Positions 26,090-35,000 of a stretch of DNA of 64,000 nt are shown here, piece after piece. This DNA is from Achromobacter xylosoxidans. GTDB taxonomy: Bacteria; Pseudomonadota; Gammaproteobacteria; Burkholderiales; Burkholderiaceae_B. The notes under the pieces are model-generated. The model was not told where the DNA came from, ran no database searches, and was given only the letters and a program-made list of their open reading frames with translations. Position 1 is the first letter of the stretch. Each line of letters starts with the position of its first letter. Location: NCBI RefSeq assembly GCF_002192695.1, contig NZ_MTLG01000084.1, forward strand, positions 62,001-126,000, read 5' to 3'. The position numbers and the translations under genes are program-made.

Positions 26090-27522
26090 CGCAAGCGCCG
26101 CGCAACGCTGGAATCGGCGCGCGCTTTGGCGCCGCCGCCCCCGCCTACGAAGACCACGCGCCCATCCAGCGCCTGGCGGCCGAGCGGCTGGCCGGCGATA
26201 TCGCGCTGCTGCCGCTGCCGCCCCGCCCGCGCATCCTGGAGATCGGCTGCGGCACCGGCCTGCTCACCCAGGCGCTGGCGCGCCGCATCGGCGCCGCCGA
26301 CTGGACCGTCACCGACATTGCTCCCGGCATGCTCGCGGCCGCGCAACGCGGCCCGTCCTTGCCCGGCCAGGTCCGCTACCAGTTGCTGGACGGCGAGCAT
26401 CCGGCCGGACTCGAAGGCGGCTACGACCTGATCTGCTCCAGCCTGGCCGTGCAGTGGTTTTCCGACCTGAACGCCGGGCTGGGCCGGCTGGCCGCGCTGC
26501 TCGCGCCGGGCGGCCGCCTGGCCGTGGCGACACTGGCTGACGGCACGTTCCAGGAATGGCAGGCCGCCCATGCCGCGGCTGGGCTTGCCGCCGCCACGCC
26601 GCACTATCCGCGCGCCGCCTCCATCCATCCGGACTGGGGCAATCTGGCGGGTGGCGTACGCAGCGAACGGCTGATACAAAATCATCCTGACGGGCTGCAT
26701 TTCCTGCGCGCCCTGAAAGGCATAGGCGCCACCACGCCCGCCCCCGGACGCGCGCCGCTGAACGCGGCGCAACTGCGGCGGGTGCTGGCGGCGTTTGACG
26801 AACAAGGAGCCGGGGTGACCTATCACCTGGCCTACGGTATGTGGAAAAAATCGAACCAGCACCCCGCCGGCGTCTTCGTGACCGGCACGGATACCGGCAT
26901 CGGCAAGACCCTGGTGTCCGCGATCCTGGCGCGCGCCTGGAACGCCGACTACTGGAAACCGGTGCAGACGGGGGTGGCGGAAGAACCCGGCGACACCGAA
27001 ACCGTGGCGCAGCTGGCCGGGCTGCCGCCCGAACGCCTGCACCTGCCCGCCTACGTACTGCAGGCGCCGCTGTCGCCCTGGGCGGCCGCCACGCTGGAAG
27101 ACACCATCGTCGACGCCACCAGCATCGTGCCGCCAGCCACGCAGGCGCCGCTGATCGTGGAAGGCGCGGGCGGCCTGTATGTGCCGATCGACGACACCCA
27201 CATGATGATCGACCTGATCGCGCGGCTGGACATGCCGGTGGTGCTGGCCGCGCGCAGCGGATTGGGCACCATCAACCACACCCTGCTCAGCCTGGAGGCG
27301 CTCAAGCGCCGCGGCATTCCGATACTGGGCGTGATCATGAGCGGGCCGCTTTCGGCCGGCAACAAGGAAGCGATCGAGCGCTTCGGCGACGTGCGCGTGC
27401 TGGCCGAGATTCCGCCGCTGGCCAAGGTCGACGCGCAAACCGTCCAGGCGCTGGCCAGCGCCATTCCGTCGCTGGCGGAATGCCTGCAGGCGCTGGGCGA
27501 CGCGCCCGCGGTAGCCAACTAG
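26086..27522 (+). CDS. bioCD: BioC-BioD fusion: malonyl-ACP O-methyltransferase / dethiobiotin synthetase
   Basis: A single uninterrupted frame of 478 codons. Residues 1-250 are BioC: IGARFGAAAPAYEDHA, SAM motif ILEIGCGTGLLTQAL, the conserved SSLAVQWFSDL, and the C-terminal TYHLAYGMW. Residues about 258-478 are BioD: P-loop VTGTDTGIGKTLVS, KPVQTG, VEGAGGLYVPI and the ATP-site region LGVIMSG. BioC starts pimelate synthesis by methylating malonyl-ACP; BioD closes the ureido ring. No stop codon separates the two. An internal GTG at 26815 with AAGGAG 5 bases upstream could also give a separate BioD carrying about 14 extra residues. The gene is coupled to bioH by a 4-base overlap. Confidence 0.9.
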   Translation: MTQAPRNAGIGARFGAAAPAYEDHAPIQRLAAERLAGDIALLPLPPRPRILEIGCGTGLLTQALARRIGAADWTVTDIAPGMLAAAQRGPSLPGQVRYQLLDGEHPAGLEGGYDLICSSLAVQWFSDLNAGLGRLAALLAPGGRLAVATLADGTFQEWQAAHAAAGLAAATPHYPRAASIHPDWGNLAGGVRSERLIQNHPDGLHFLRALKGIGATTPAPGRAPLNAAQLRRVLAAFDEQGAGVTYHLAYGMWKKSNQHPAGVFVTGTDTGIGKTLVSAILARAWNADYWKPVQTGVAEEPGDTETVAQLAGLPPERLHLPAYVLQAPLSPWAAATLEDTIVDATSIVPPATQAPLIVEGAGGLYVPIDDTHMMIDLIARLDMPVVLAARSGLGTINHTLLSLEALKRRGIPILGVIMSGPLSAGNKEAIERFGDVRVLAEIPPLAKVDAQTVQALASAIPSLAECLQALGDAPAVAN

Positions 27523-27897
27523 GGTTCGACGCCATCCAGGCCCCCTGGATTTCCGGGGCCGGAGCCGTTACGCATTCGTACAAAATAAATTCCGCCGGCG
27601 GCCACCCGTCCCCCACGCGGATGGATGCCGTTGCCTGCCCTTCCGTTCGTTTGGATGGCGGCCAAAGCCTCATGCAAAGCGTGAACTTCCCGAGTGAAGC
27701 CGCGCATCATCTACATCTTTCAGCCACATCCGGATTCTCAAGCCGGCGCTGCCGCGGCCGCCGCCGCCGCATGCCTGCGCGTTGTTGACTACTAACGCAA
27801 CACAACGATAATTTTCGCCACATTGGCAGTTCGATTCGCAGGTAGCTGGACGTGCAGGATTTCGTTCCTGGGTTTCCTTATTTGCAGGAGAACTGGC
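27523..27897. promoter_or_regulatory. 375-base gap with a promoter for the giant gene pair
   Basis: No gene was recognised here; short frames look accidental. TTGACT (27785-27790) and GATAAT (27807-27812) are separated by 16 bases and form the best sigma-70-like promoter in the area, 85 bases before the giant-gene ATG. GGCCCC/GGGGCC arms just after the bioCD stop could form a weak hairpin without a T-run. This stretch is less GC-rich than its surroundings. Confidence 0.6.
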
Positions 27898-30800
27898 ATG
27901 GTCACCAGAAGGCTGAACATTCCTGTTTTGGCCCCCAATCCCAACCGCAATTTCTTCGACGGCACCCGCCCCGGCCAGGCCGTGCTGCGCCCGGCCGATC
28001 TGCTGGCCTTGCGGCTGGAGCTGCACAATCTGGCGGTGACGCCAGGCCAGCCGCCCCGCTTGAAGAAGGCTGGCGACGGGGCCGCCACGCTCATCGTCCA
28101 CTTCCCGCCGCAGTCGATCACCGAAGAAACCTTCTTCGAAAGTCCGCCGCTGGGCAACGCCGCTCAGCCGGCGCCCCGCCCGACGCCGGACAAGCCGGAA
28201 CCCCCACCGGGCGAGGAGGAAGAGCCCACCGGCCCGCCGGTGCGCGCGCGCATCGCCGGCGAATCGCGGCTGGCCTTTGCCATTCCCGATGGCTTCGACG
28301 TGCCCTACACGCTGGAAGGCGTGCTGGCGGCAATGGAGTCCCTGCCCCAGGCCGTGGCGGCCAATGCGCGTCCGCCGGGGCCCAGCGCGCCGCGCCTGAA
28401 CCTGCGCGATCTGTTCGACACGCGCATCGACAAGCTCTCGCCGGTGCAACGCGCGGCGCTGTCGAGCTTCGCGCTGCGCAGTGCGCGCATCGCCACGCAG
28501 CTGAACGCGCCTGGCGCGCTGCTGCTGCGCCAGGCCGGCGGCGCCCCAGGACTGCGCGCGTTGCGCCTGGGCGGCGGTGCGCCTGTCCGCGAAGTGCAGC
28601 GCACCAGCGCGTTGATCGAAATCCTCAGGCGCGGCCCCAAGCCGGCGCTGCCCGCCGCGCAGCAGACGGCGATAGAACTGCCCTGGCGGCTGATCCTCAG
28701 TCCGCATGCGGAGGAGCGCTGGCGCCACGCCAAGGCGCCGGCGACGTCCGCCGCCACGCAGCACACCGAACTCTGGCATACCCAGCTGCTGGCCGCGCAA
28801 CCCGAGGACAGCGCCCGGGCGCCGCTCGCGGGCGATGCCCGGCCCACCGTGCGCGCGGTCTGGGCGCTGGGCGGCGAAGGCACGACCAAGCCCATGCAGG
28901 CGGCGTTTCCGGTGCCGACGGTCACCTATCTGCCGCAGCCGAACACCTCGCCCTTCCGCATGCCGATGGACGATTTCGACCGTTTCCAGATCGCGCACCT
29001 GTCGTCGAATTTTTCCGTGGCCAACTACGCGCCGCAGCCGGTGGACGCCAAGCTGCTGATGCTGTCCGCGCTGGGCGCCTGGCTGGACTCGCGCGGCAAC
29101 TGGGACGCGCCGGGGCTGTCGCTGGAAGAATGGACCCATCGCGGCGCCATGGGCCGCGACCATTACGTCCGCGTGGTCTACAAAGGCCTGCTGTTTCCCT
29201 TCGGCCACCGCGCCTCGCTGGTGAAGGTCAGCGAACGCAAGTTCCATACGGACAGGCCCGGCAACCCGGCCTACCTGCGCCAGCGCCTGTTCATCATCGT
29301 GCGCGAGCGCGAACGCGTCTACGCCGACCCGCTGCTGCAGGCGCGCGACGACACGGGGAACATGATCTTCCTGCATCGCCAGATGCCGTTTTCCAGCGTG
29401 CGCATCCTGACCACGGTCACGCCCAGTCTGGATCTGCCCACCTCCACGGCCAGCAAGATCGGGGACCTGGGGCAATTGCTGTTCTGGCCCTGCGTGGGCG
29501 CAAGCCCCTTCCGCTTCGCCTGCTCGGCCACCGACATCGACGGCCGCATCGTGCAGTTCGACCTGCCGATGATCTTCATGGATGGCGGCCGCGCCTGCCC
29601 GCGCAAGCTCAGCGGCCAATGGCTGACGCCGGACTACGTGAACGCGGAGATCTTCGCCAAGCAAACGCAGGGGGCCTGGCGCAGTGCCGAATCCAGCCGC
29701 CGCACCGCGCAGTTCAAGCAGCAGCGCGTCACGTTCGCATCCCCGCTCAAGCCCGGCGATACCGCGGCGCAGGCGGAGACGATCGAGTTCGACGGCCTGG
29801 TCGATCCGGGCAACACCCAGCTGCGCGCCTACAGCGACTCGTTGAACGGCCCGCTGTTCTATCCCGGCATCAAGCGCGCGGCGATCCGCATCGCCGCGCT
29901 GGCCGAACTGACGGGCAGCGACAGCAACAGCGTGCTGAGCTGGAACGACCACTACCTGCGGTTCGGATTCGACTCCGGCAACGTCGGCCAGGTTTTCGGC
30001 AACATAGACGCCGAGCCTGGCTACCGCGGCGACGCCGTGCTGAACTTCTCCGCCCAAGGCGACCGCGCGGGCGGCTTCGTCCAGCCGAACCTGCGCCCCA
30101 CGGCGCTATCGCGCATGGCCGGCCCGGTCAGCGGCAAGGTGGCCGACTTCGTCGCCGGCAAGATGAACGGTCCGGACATCTTCCCCAAGGTCCTCTCATC
30201 GGACCTGCCCTTTCCGCTGCTGTTCGGCTGCATCCCGCTGGGCGACGTGATCGAAGCGGTATCCAATGCCGCCGGCACGCCGGAACGTGTGCCGCGCTTC
30301 ATATCGGAAGCCTGTTCCCAGCTTGAAAGCCTGGTCAACGAAATGGGCCGGCTCTACGGCCTGGTGACGGACCTGGCGCAGCAGCCGGGCCGCATCGCCG
30401 AAGCCGCCTTGCAGGTGCTGAAGGACACGCTGCAGGATCTGCTCGGCCAGGCGCAGGCCTATGCGCAGAACCTGGTGCAGGACGCGAAGGCCCGCGTCAA
30501 CGACCTGATGGCCGCGCTGGACGCGGTACGCGCGCAGGTCGCGCTGCTGGCCGGACTGTCCTTCGACGCCGCGCCCGCGCTGCCGGGACTGCCCGCCGTG
30601 CTCACCGCCGCGCGCGATGCCGCGAAGGCATTGAACACCGCGGCGGACGCGCAGGTGAACGGCGCGCACCTGCCCGACGGCCTGCGGCAATCGCTGCGCC
30701 AGGCCGCCAATACCGCCCAGACGCTGCTGGACAGCGTGGCCGTCGTGCCGGCGCTGCTGCTGCAGGGCAAGGCGCTGTACGACGCGCTCGACGCCGTGGT

Positions 30801-32076
30801 GGGCCATCCCGACCAGCTGGACGAACTCTTCGCCGATGCCGCGACGCTCAAACCGCGCCTGCAGGCCATCACGAACGCCGTCGATCCGCTGTCGGGCACC
30901 ATAGGCACCGCGCGCCTGCTGGAAGGCGCGCCGCGCCAGATCGCGCAGACCGCGCTGCAAGCGGTCAAGCTGGCGGTCGATGCGGTGCTGGCCAGCGCGG
31001 AGCTGCTGGAGCTTCTGACCGGCGATGAACTCACCCTCCGCTTCGACTGGAATCCGGTGATCAAGAGCTGGTCGATCAAGCCCGGCGACCCGCCGCTGTT
31101 CCGCGTCAACGATGCGCGCGGCTTCCGGGTGGCGGTGGAGGCGCGGGTGCGCAAGAACGGGCAGAGCGCGCCCAAGATGTCGGTGGTCTGCTCGCTGAAG
31201 GACTTCGACCTGGTGCTGATCGCGCCCGCCAGTTTCATGGAGCTGAACTTCGAGAAGATCGAGTTCCGCATCGACACGGCCGCGAAGATGGACGTGGACG
31301 TGCTGCTGACCGACATCAAGTTCGTGGGCCCGCTGTCCTTCGTCGAAACGCTGCGCGACCTGATCCCGCTGGACGGATTCTCCGACCCACCCTATCTGGA
31401 CATCTCGGCCAAGGGCGTGGACGCCGGCTTCGACCTGGCGCTGCCGGCCGTCGCCATCGGCGTCTTCAACCTGTCCAACCTCAGCCTGGGCGCGGGCTTC
31501 ACCGTGCCGTTCATCGGCCAGCCCCTGTCCGTGCGCTTCAATTTCTGCACGCGCGAGCAGCCGTTCAATCTGTCGGTGTGCATGTTCGGCGGCGGCGGAT
31601 TCTTCGGCATCACGCTGGATCCCAGCGGCATCCAGCTCATGGAGGCCGCCTTCGAGTTCGGCGCCAGCGTATCGGTGAACCTGGGCGTGGCCTCCGGCGG
31701 CGTGCACGTCATGGCAGGCATCTACTTCCGCATGGAAAAGAACGCCTGCTCGCTGGCCGGCTACTTCCGCATGGGCGGCTGCGTCAGCGTGCTGGGCATC
31801 GTCAGCATTTCCATCGAGATCTACCTGGAACTGCGCTACGAGTTCGAAAGCGGCAAATGCGCGGGGCGCGCCACCATCACCGTCGAGATCGAAGTCTTCA
31901 TGTTCTCGATGAGCGTATCGCTGTCATGCGAGCGCAAGTTCGCCGGGTCCAACGGCGACCCGGGCTTCCGCGACCTGATGGGGCCGCACCCCGACCTGCC
32001 GTTGGCGCAGGAGCTGGCGCTGATCGACGACAGCAGCGAGTACGCCTGGCGCGAATACGCCGAAGCCTTTGCCTGA
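27898..32076 (+). CDS. Giant uncharacterised protein A (1392 residues)
   Basis: I do not recognise this protein. The ATG at 27898 has AGGAG 7 bases upstream. There is no signal peptide and no membrane helix. Visible regions: N-terminal beta-rich part (1-80), a Pro/Glu-rich linker (about 85-115, PDKPEPPPGEEEEP), a long mixed region (120-800), an Ala/Leu/Gln-rich helical, probably coiled-coil stretch (about 800-1040, LQDLLGQAQAYAQNLVQDAK), and a C-terminal part of short alternating hydrophobic strands rich in Gly, Phe and Cys (about 1040-1370, MFGGGGFFGITLDPSG). It precedes giant protein B by 9 bases, so the two surely form an operon. Codon use matches the host. A structural or scaffold role is a guess only. 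Confidence 0.85.
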   Translation: MVTRRLNIPVLAPNPNRNFFDGTRPGQAVLRPADLLALRLELHNLAVTPGQPPRLKKAGDGAATLIVHFPPQSITEETFFESPPLGNAAQPAPRPTPDKPEPPPGEEEEPTGPPVRARIAGESRLAFAIPDGFDVPYTLEGVLAAMESLPQAVAANARPPGPSAPRLNLRDLFDTRIDKLSPVQRAALSSFALRSARIATQLNAPGALLLRQAGGAPGLRALRLGGGAPVREVQRTSALIEILRRGPKPALPAAQQTAIELPWRLILSPHAEERWRHAKAPATSAATQHTELWHTQLLAAQPEDSARAPLAGDARPTVRAVWALGGEGTTKPMQAAFPVPTVTYLPQPNTSPFRMPMDDFDRFQIAHLSSNFSVANYAPQPVDAKLLMLSALGAWLDSRGNWDAPGLSLEEWTHRGAMGRDHYVRVVYKGLLFPFGHRASLVKVSERKFHTDRPGNPAYLRQRLFIIVRERERVYADPLLQARDDTGNMIFLHRQMPFSSVRILTTVTPSLDLPTSTASKIGDLGQLLFWPCVGASPFRFACSATDIDGRIVQFDLPMIFMDGGRACPRKLSGQWLTPDYVNAEIFAKQTQGAWRSAESSRRTAQFKQQRVTFASPLKPGDTAAQAETIEFDGLVDPGNTQLRAYSDSLNGPLFYPGIKRAAIRIAALAELTGSDSNSVLSWNDHYLRFGFDSGNVGQVFGNIDAEPGYRGDAVLNFSAQGDRAGGFVQPNLRPTALSRMAGPVSGKVADFVAGKMNGPDIFPKVLSSDLPFPLLFGCIPLGDVIEAVSNAAGTPERVPRFISEACSQLESLVNEMGRLYGLVTDLAQQPGRIAEAALQVLKDTLQDLLGQAQAYAQNLVQDAKARVNDLMAALDAVRAQVALLAGLSFDAAPALPGLPAVLTAARDAAKALNTAADAQVNGAHLPDGLRQSLRQAANTAQTLLDSVAVVPALLLQGKALYDALDAVVGHPDQLDELFADAATLKPRLQAITNAVDPLSGTIGTARLLEGAPRQIAQTALQAVKLAVDAVLASAELLELLTGDELTLRFDWNPVIKSWSIKPGDPPLFRVNDARGFRVAVEARVRKNGQSAPKMSVVCSLKDFDLVLIAPASFMELNFEKIEFRIDTAAKMDVDVLLTDIKFVGPLSFVETLRDLIPLDGFSDPPYLDISAKGVDAGFDLALPAVAIGVFNLSNLSLGAGFTVPFIGQPLSVRFNFCTREQPFNLSVCMFGGGGFFGITLDPSGIQLMEAAFEFGASVSVNLGVASGGVHVMAGIYFRMEKNACSLAGYFRMGGCVSVLGIVSISIEIYLELRYEFESGKCAGRATITVEIEVFMFSMSVSLSCERKFAGSNGDPGFRDLMGPHPDLPLAQELALIDDSSEYAWREYAEAFA

Positions 32077-32085
32077 GGAACGTCC

Positions 32086-35000
32086 ATGGCCAAGCAAACG
32101 ATAGTCTGGACCGCGATCCCCAACGGCCGCGTGCCCGCCGGCCCCGACGCCGGCAGGCTGCGCATCTCCATCGTGGCCTCGCCGCGCCTGACGCCGCAGG
32201 CCGTGAACGAGCAGCAGCTGCGCGCGTTCGCCGACTGGGTCAACTGGCCGCGCACGCTGGAACGGGTGCGCTTCGTGCTGAACACCGGCATGGCGCAGAT
32301 CGAGCTGGAGCCGCAGGCGCAGGCCGACGCGGCGTTGTGGGAACGGCTGCTGCCTAAGACCACGCCGGTCGCCGGCTTCGTGTTCCGCGACATGAGCAAG
32401 GTCAACCTGTTCTCGTATTCGGTGGCCGGCGTGCTGGGCCTGGCCCGCAAGCACTACGGCAAGCTGGCGGTGCAGGCCACCGGCACGCCGCCCACGCTGC
32501 TGCCCTGGCGCGACGCGCATCCGTGCCTGAAGGACATGCTGGGCGACTGCGGCACGCGCACCACCTTTATCTCGCTGGGCGACCGGCGCGTCGAGATGCC
32601 GCTGCCCGGCTTCGACCGCTTCTTCGACGACGGCGGCGACGGCGCCGAGCGCGTGCTGCGCTCGCAGGTCTACGGTCCGCACAGCGTCTATGAAGGCAGC
32701 GCCGCCGCGCCGGGCGTAAACGCCGAGGGCAATCCCCAGCCCGGAGTGAGCTTTCCGCTGCGCGCCCTGCCCACCCGCTGGAACGATGGCGGGCTCGCCG
32801 GCCCCGACCAGAACCTGATGAAGCTGTGGAACTCGCAGGCCGAGTACACCCTGTTCCAGGCCAACCGCTTCTATCGCCGCGATCCGCCCACGGCGCAACA
32901 GCGCAGCATCCGGCGGCCCGACGGCGCGAACGTGCCCGCACCGCCCGCCCAGCCGGAGATGGATTTCCACGCCATCGTCGCGTCCTACGGCGACTACCCG
33001 GCGCTGCTGCGCCAGCTCGGCCTGGTCATCGACTGCCTGGTCCCGGCGGGCTCGGCCTTGGAGCAGCAGTTGGCGGCGGCGCCCGCCGCGCAGGGCTATT
33101 TCTTCCTGACCCTGCGCTGGGAGGACGGGCACGACGCCGGCGATGACGCCTGCCCCGCCACCGCCTGGACGGGCGACGCGGAACGCTTCACCACGCGTCC
33201 CCGCAACCCCGCCGATCACGAACGCGGCATGCTGAAACTGCGCCGCGCAGACGATAGCTGGAACCTGTACGAACCGCGCAGCCCCTTCGACGTCTATCAG
33301 GTCGACGCCGACGGCGCCGCGCTCAAGACCGTGGACTTCGTGCTCAGCGCCCAGAACCTGATCGCCAGGAGCCTGGCGCTGGGCGCCGACGGCGCCGTGA
33401 CCTACACCACCGGCGACAAACAGGGCGTGGCCGCGCTGCGCTCGGGCGGCCTGGGCGTGGCGCGGCGCGGCCGGGCCTGGGAAGTCGCGCAGAACGCGGC
33501 CGCCGCGGCCTTGAAGAACGCCGCCCTGTCGGGCGCGCCGGGCAGCATCGTGCTCTATGCCGAGGATCTCCTGCGCGGCTATCGCGTGGACGCGCAGCCG
33601 CAGGTGCCTGGCGAGCTCCAGGAATGGCGCTCGCTGTGCCAGCGCGCCGGCGCCTACCGCTGCACGGACGGCGGCGCGCCGCTGCAATTGCCCGCTGACG
33701 AGGGCTATGTGAAAGGCGCCTCCACCAGCGGCGGCGAGAATCCGGACGACCAATACCTGCATGAGTCCCTGTTCCGCTGGACCGGCTGGAGCCTGGTGGC
33801 GCCGCGTCCGGGATGCACGCTGCGCGACCGCGTGGATCAGGACAGCAACGTGCAGGGCGAGACGCCGGAAGACGTGCAGGACACGGCCACGGAAAAAGGC
33901 AATGGCCTGGCGGTCAGCTTCACGGCTGCCAAGGGCAGCCTGCCGCGCCTGCGCTTCGGCATGCCTTACCGTTTCCGCGCGCGGCTGGTGGACCTGGCTG
34001 GCAACAGCCTGGCGCATGACGATCCCTCGCTGGAGCGCGACGACAACGCCACCCAGCCGGTCGTCTACTGGCGCTTTGAACCGGTGGATCCGCCCGCGCT
34101 GGTGCAGCGCGCCCGCCTGAGCGAAGGCGAGTCGCTGGAACGCATGGTGATCCGCAGCAATACGGGCATGGACCCGGCGGCCTACCTCGAAAGTCCCGAC
34201 TTCAAGCAGGCTCTCTTGCAGGACGCTGCCAAGGACTTCGCCTACAACGCGATCAACCAGCGCCACGTGGTGCCGCCCAAGGCGTCCCAGCTGCAATGCG
34301 AAACGCACGGCCTGTTCGACGCCATGATGGGCAGCCCCGCCCACATCAAGCAGGCCTATGAAATCGCTGCCCGCGACGCGGGCACGCTCTACGACAGGGG
34401 GCCGGGCACGGACATAGAGCTGGTGACGCCGCAGGCGCTGCAGGAGGTCGCCACCACCACCGAGGTGCCGCCGAAACTGCCCTCGACCGAGCACCCTACC
34501 GGCGAACGCCTGGCCGCCGGGCAGTACGTCATCCACCGCGAGGCCCAGGTGCTCACGCCCTATCTGCCGGATCCCGCCGCGGGCGGCATCGCGCTGCGCG
34601 CCCAGCCCGGCCATGCCTTGCCCGGCGTCACGGGGCCCAAGGTGCTGGGACCCAGCGCGGTGATTGCCCTGACGCCTGCGCAGGAACTTGTGCTGCTGGT
34701 GGCGCACGCCTCCAAGTGGCCGGACACGCTGGGCCTGCGCATCGTGCTGCAAGAGCACCGCGCCACCCTGGCCGACCCGCCCTGCTCGGAAGAATTTCTC
34801 GACGACGGACTGCCCAGCTGGGACGAAGCCCAGCGGGTCCTGACCTTCTACCTGCCCAAGGGCCGCATCGCCCGGCTGCGCTATTCCAGCTTCGTGAATC
34901 CCGGCCTGGCCAACACCTTCGGCATACCCGCCTGGGCGAACAACGAGGGCGAGCGCGCCACGCTGCGCTTGTCGTCCGTGCTGGGCGGCTGTTGGATGGT

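Noticed and set aside
27519..27710. 63-codon minus-strand frame in the gap before the giant genes
   Set aside because: No ribosome site, no domain and skewed composition. It is not distinguishable from chance.
27670..30057. 795-codon open frame antisense to giant gene A
   Set aside because: Same artefact of GC-biased codons. It crosses the promoter gap and ends without any recognisable protein feature.
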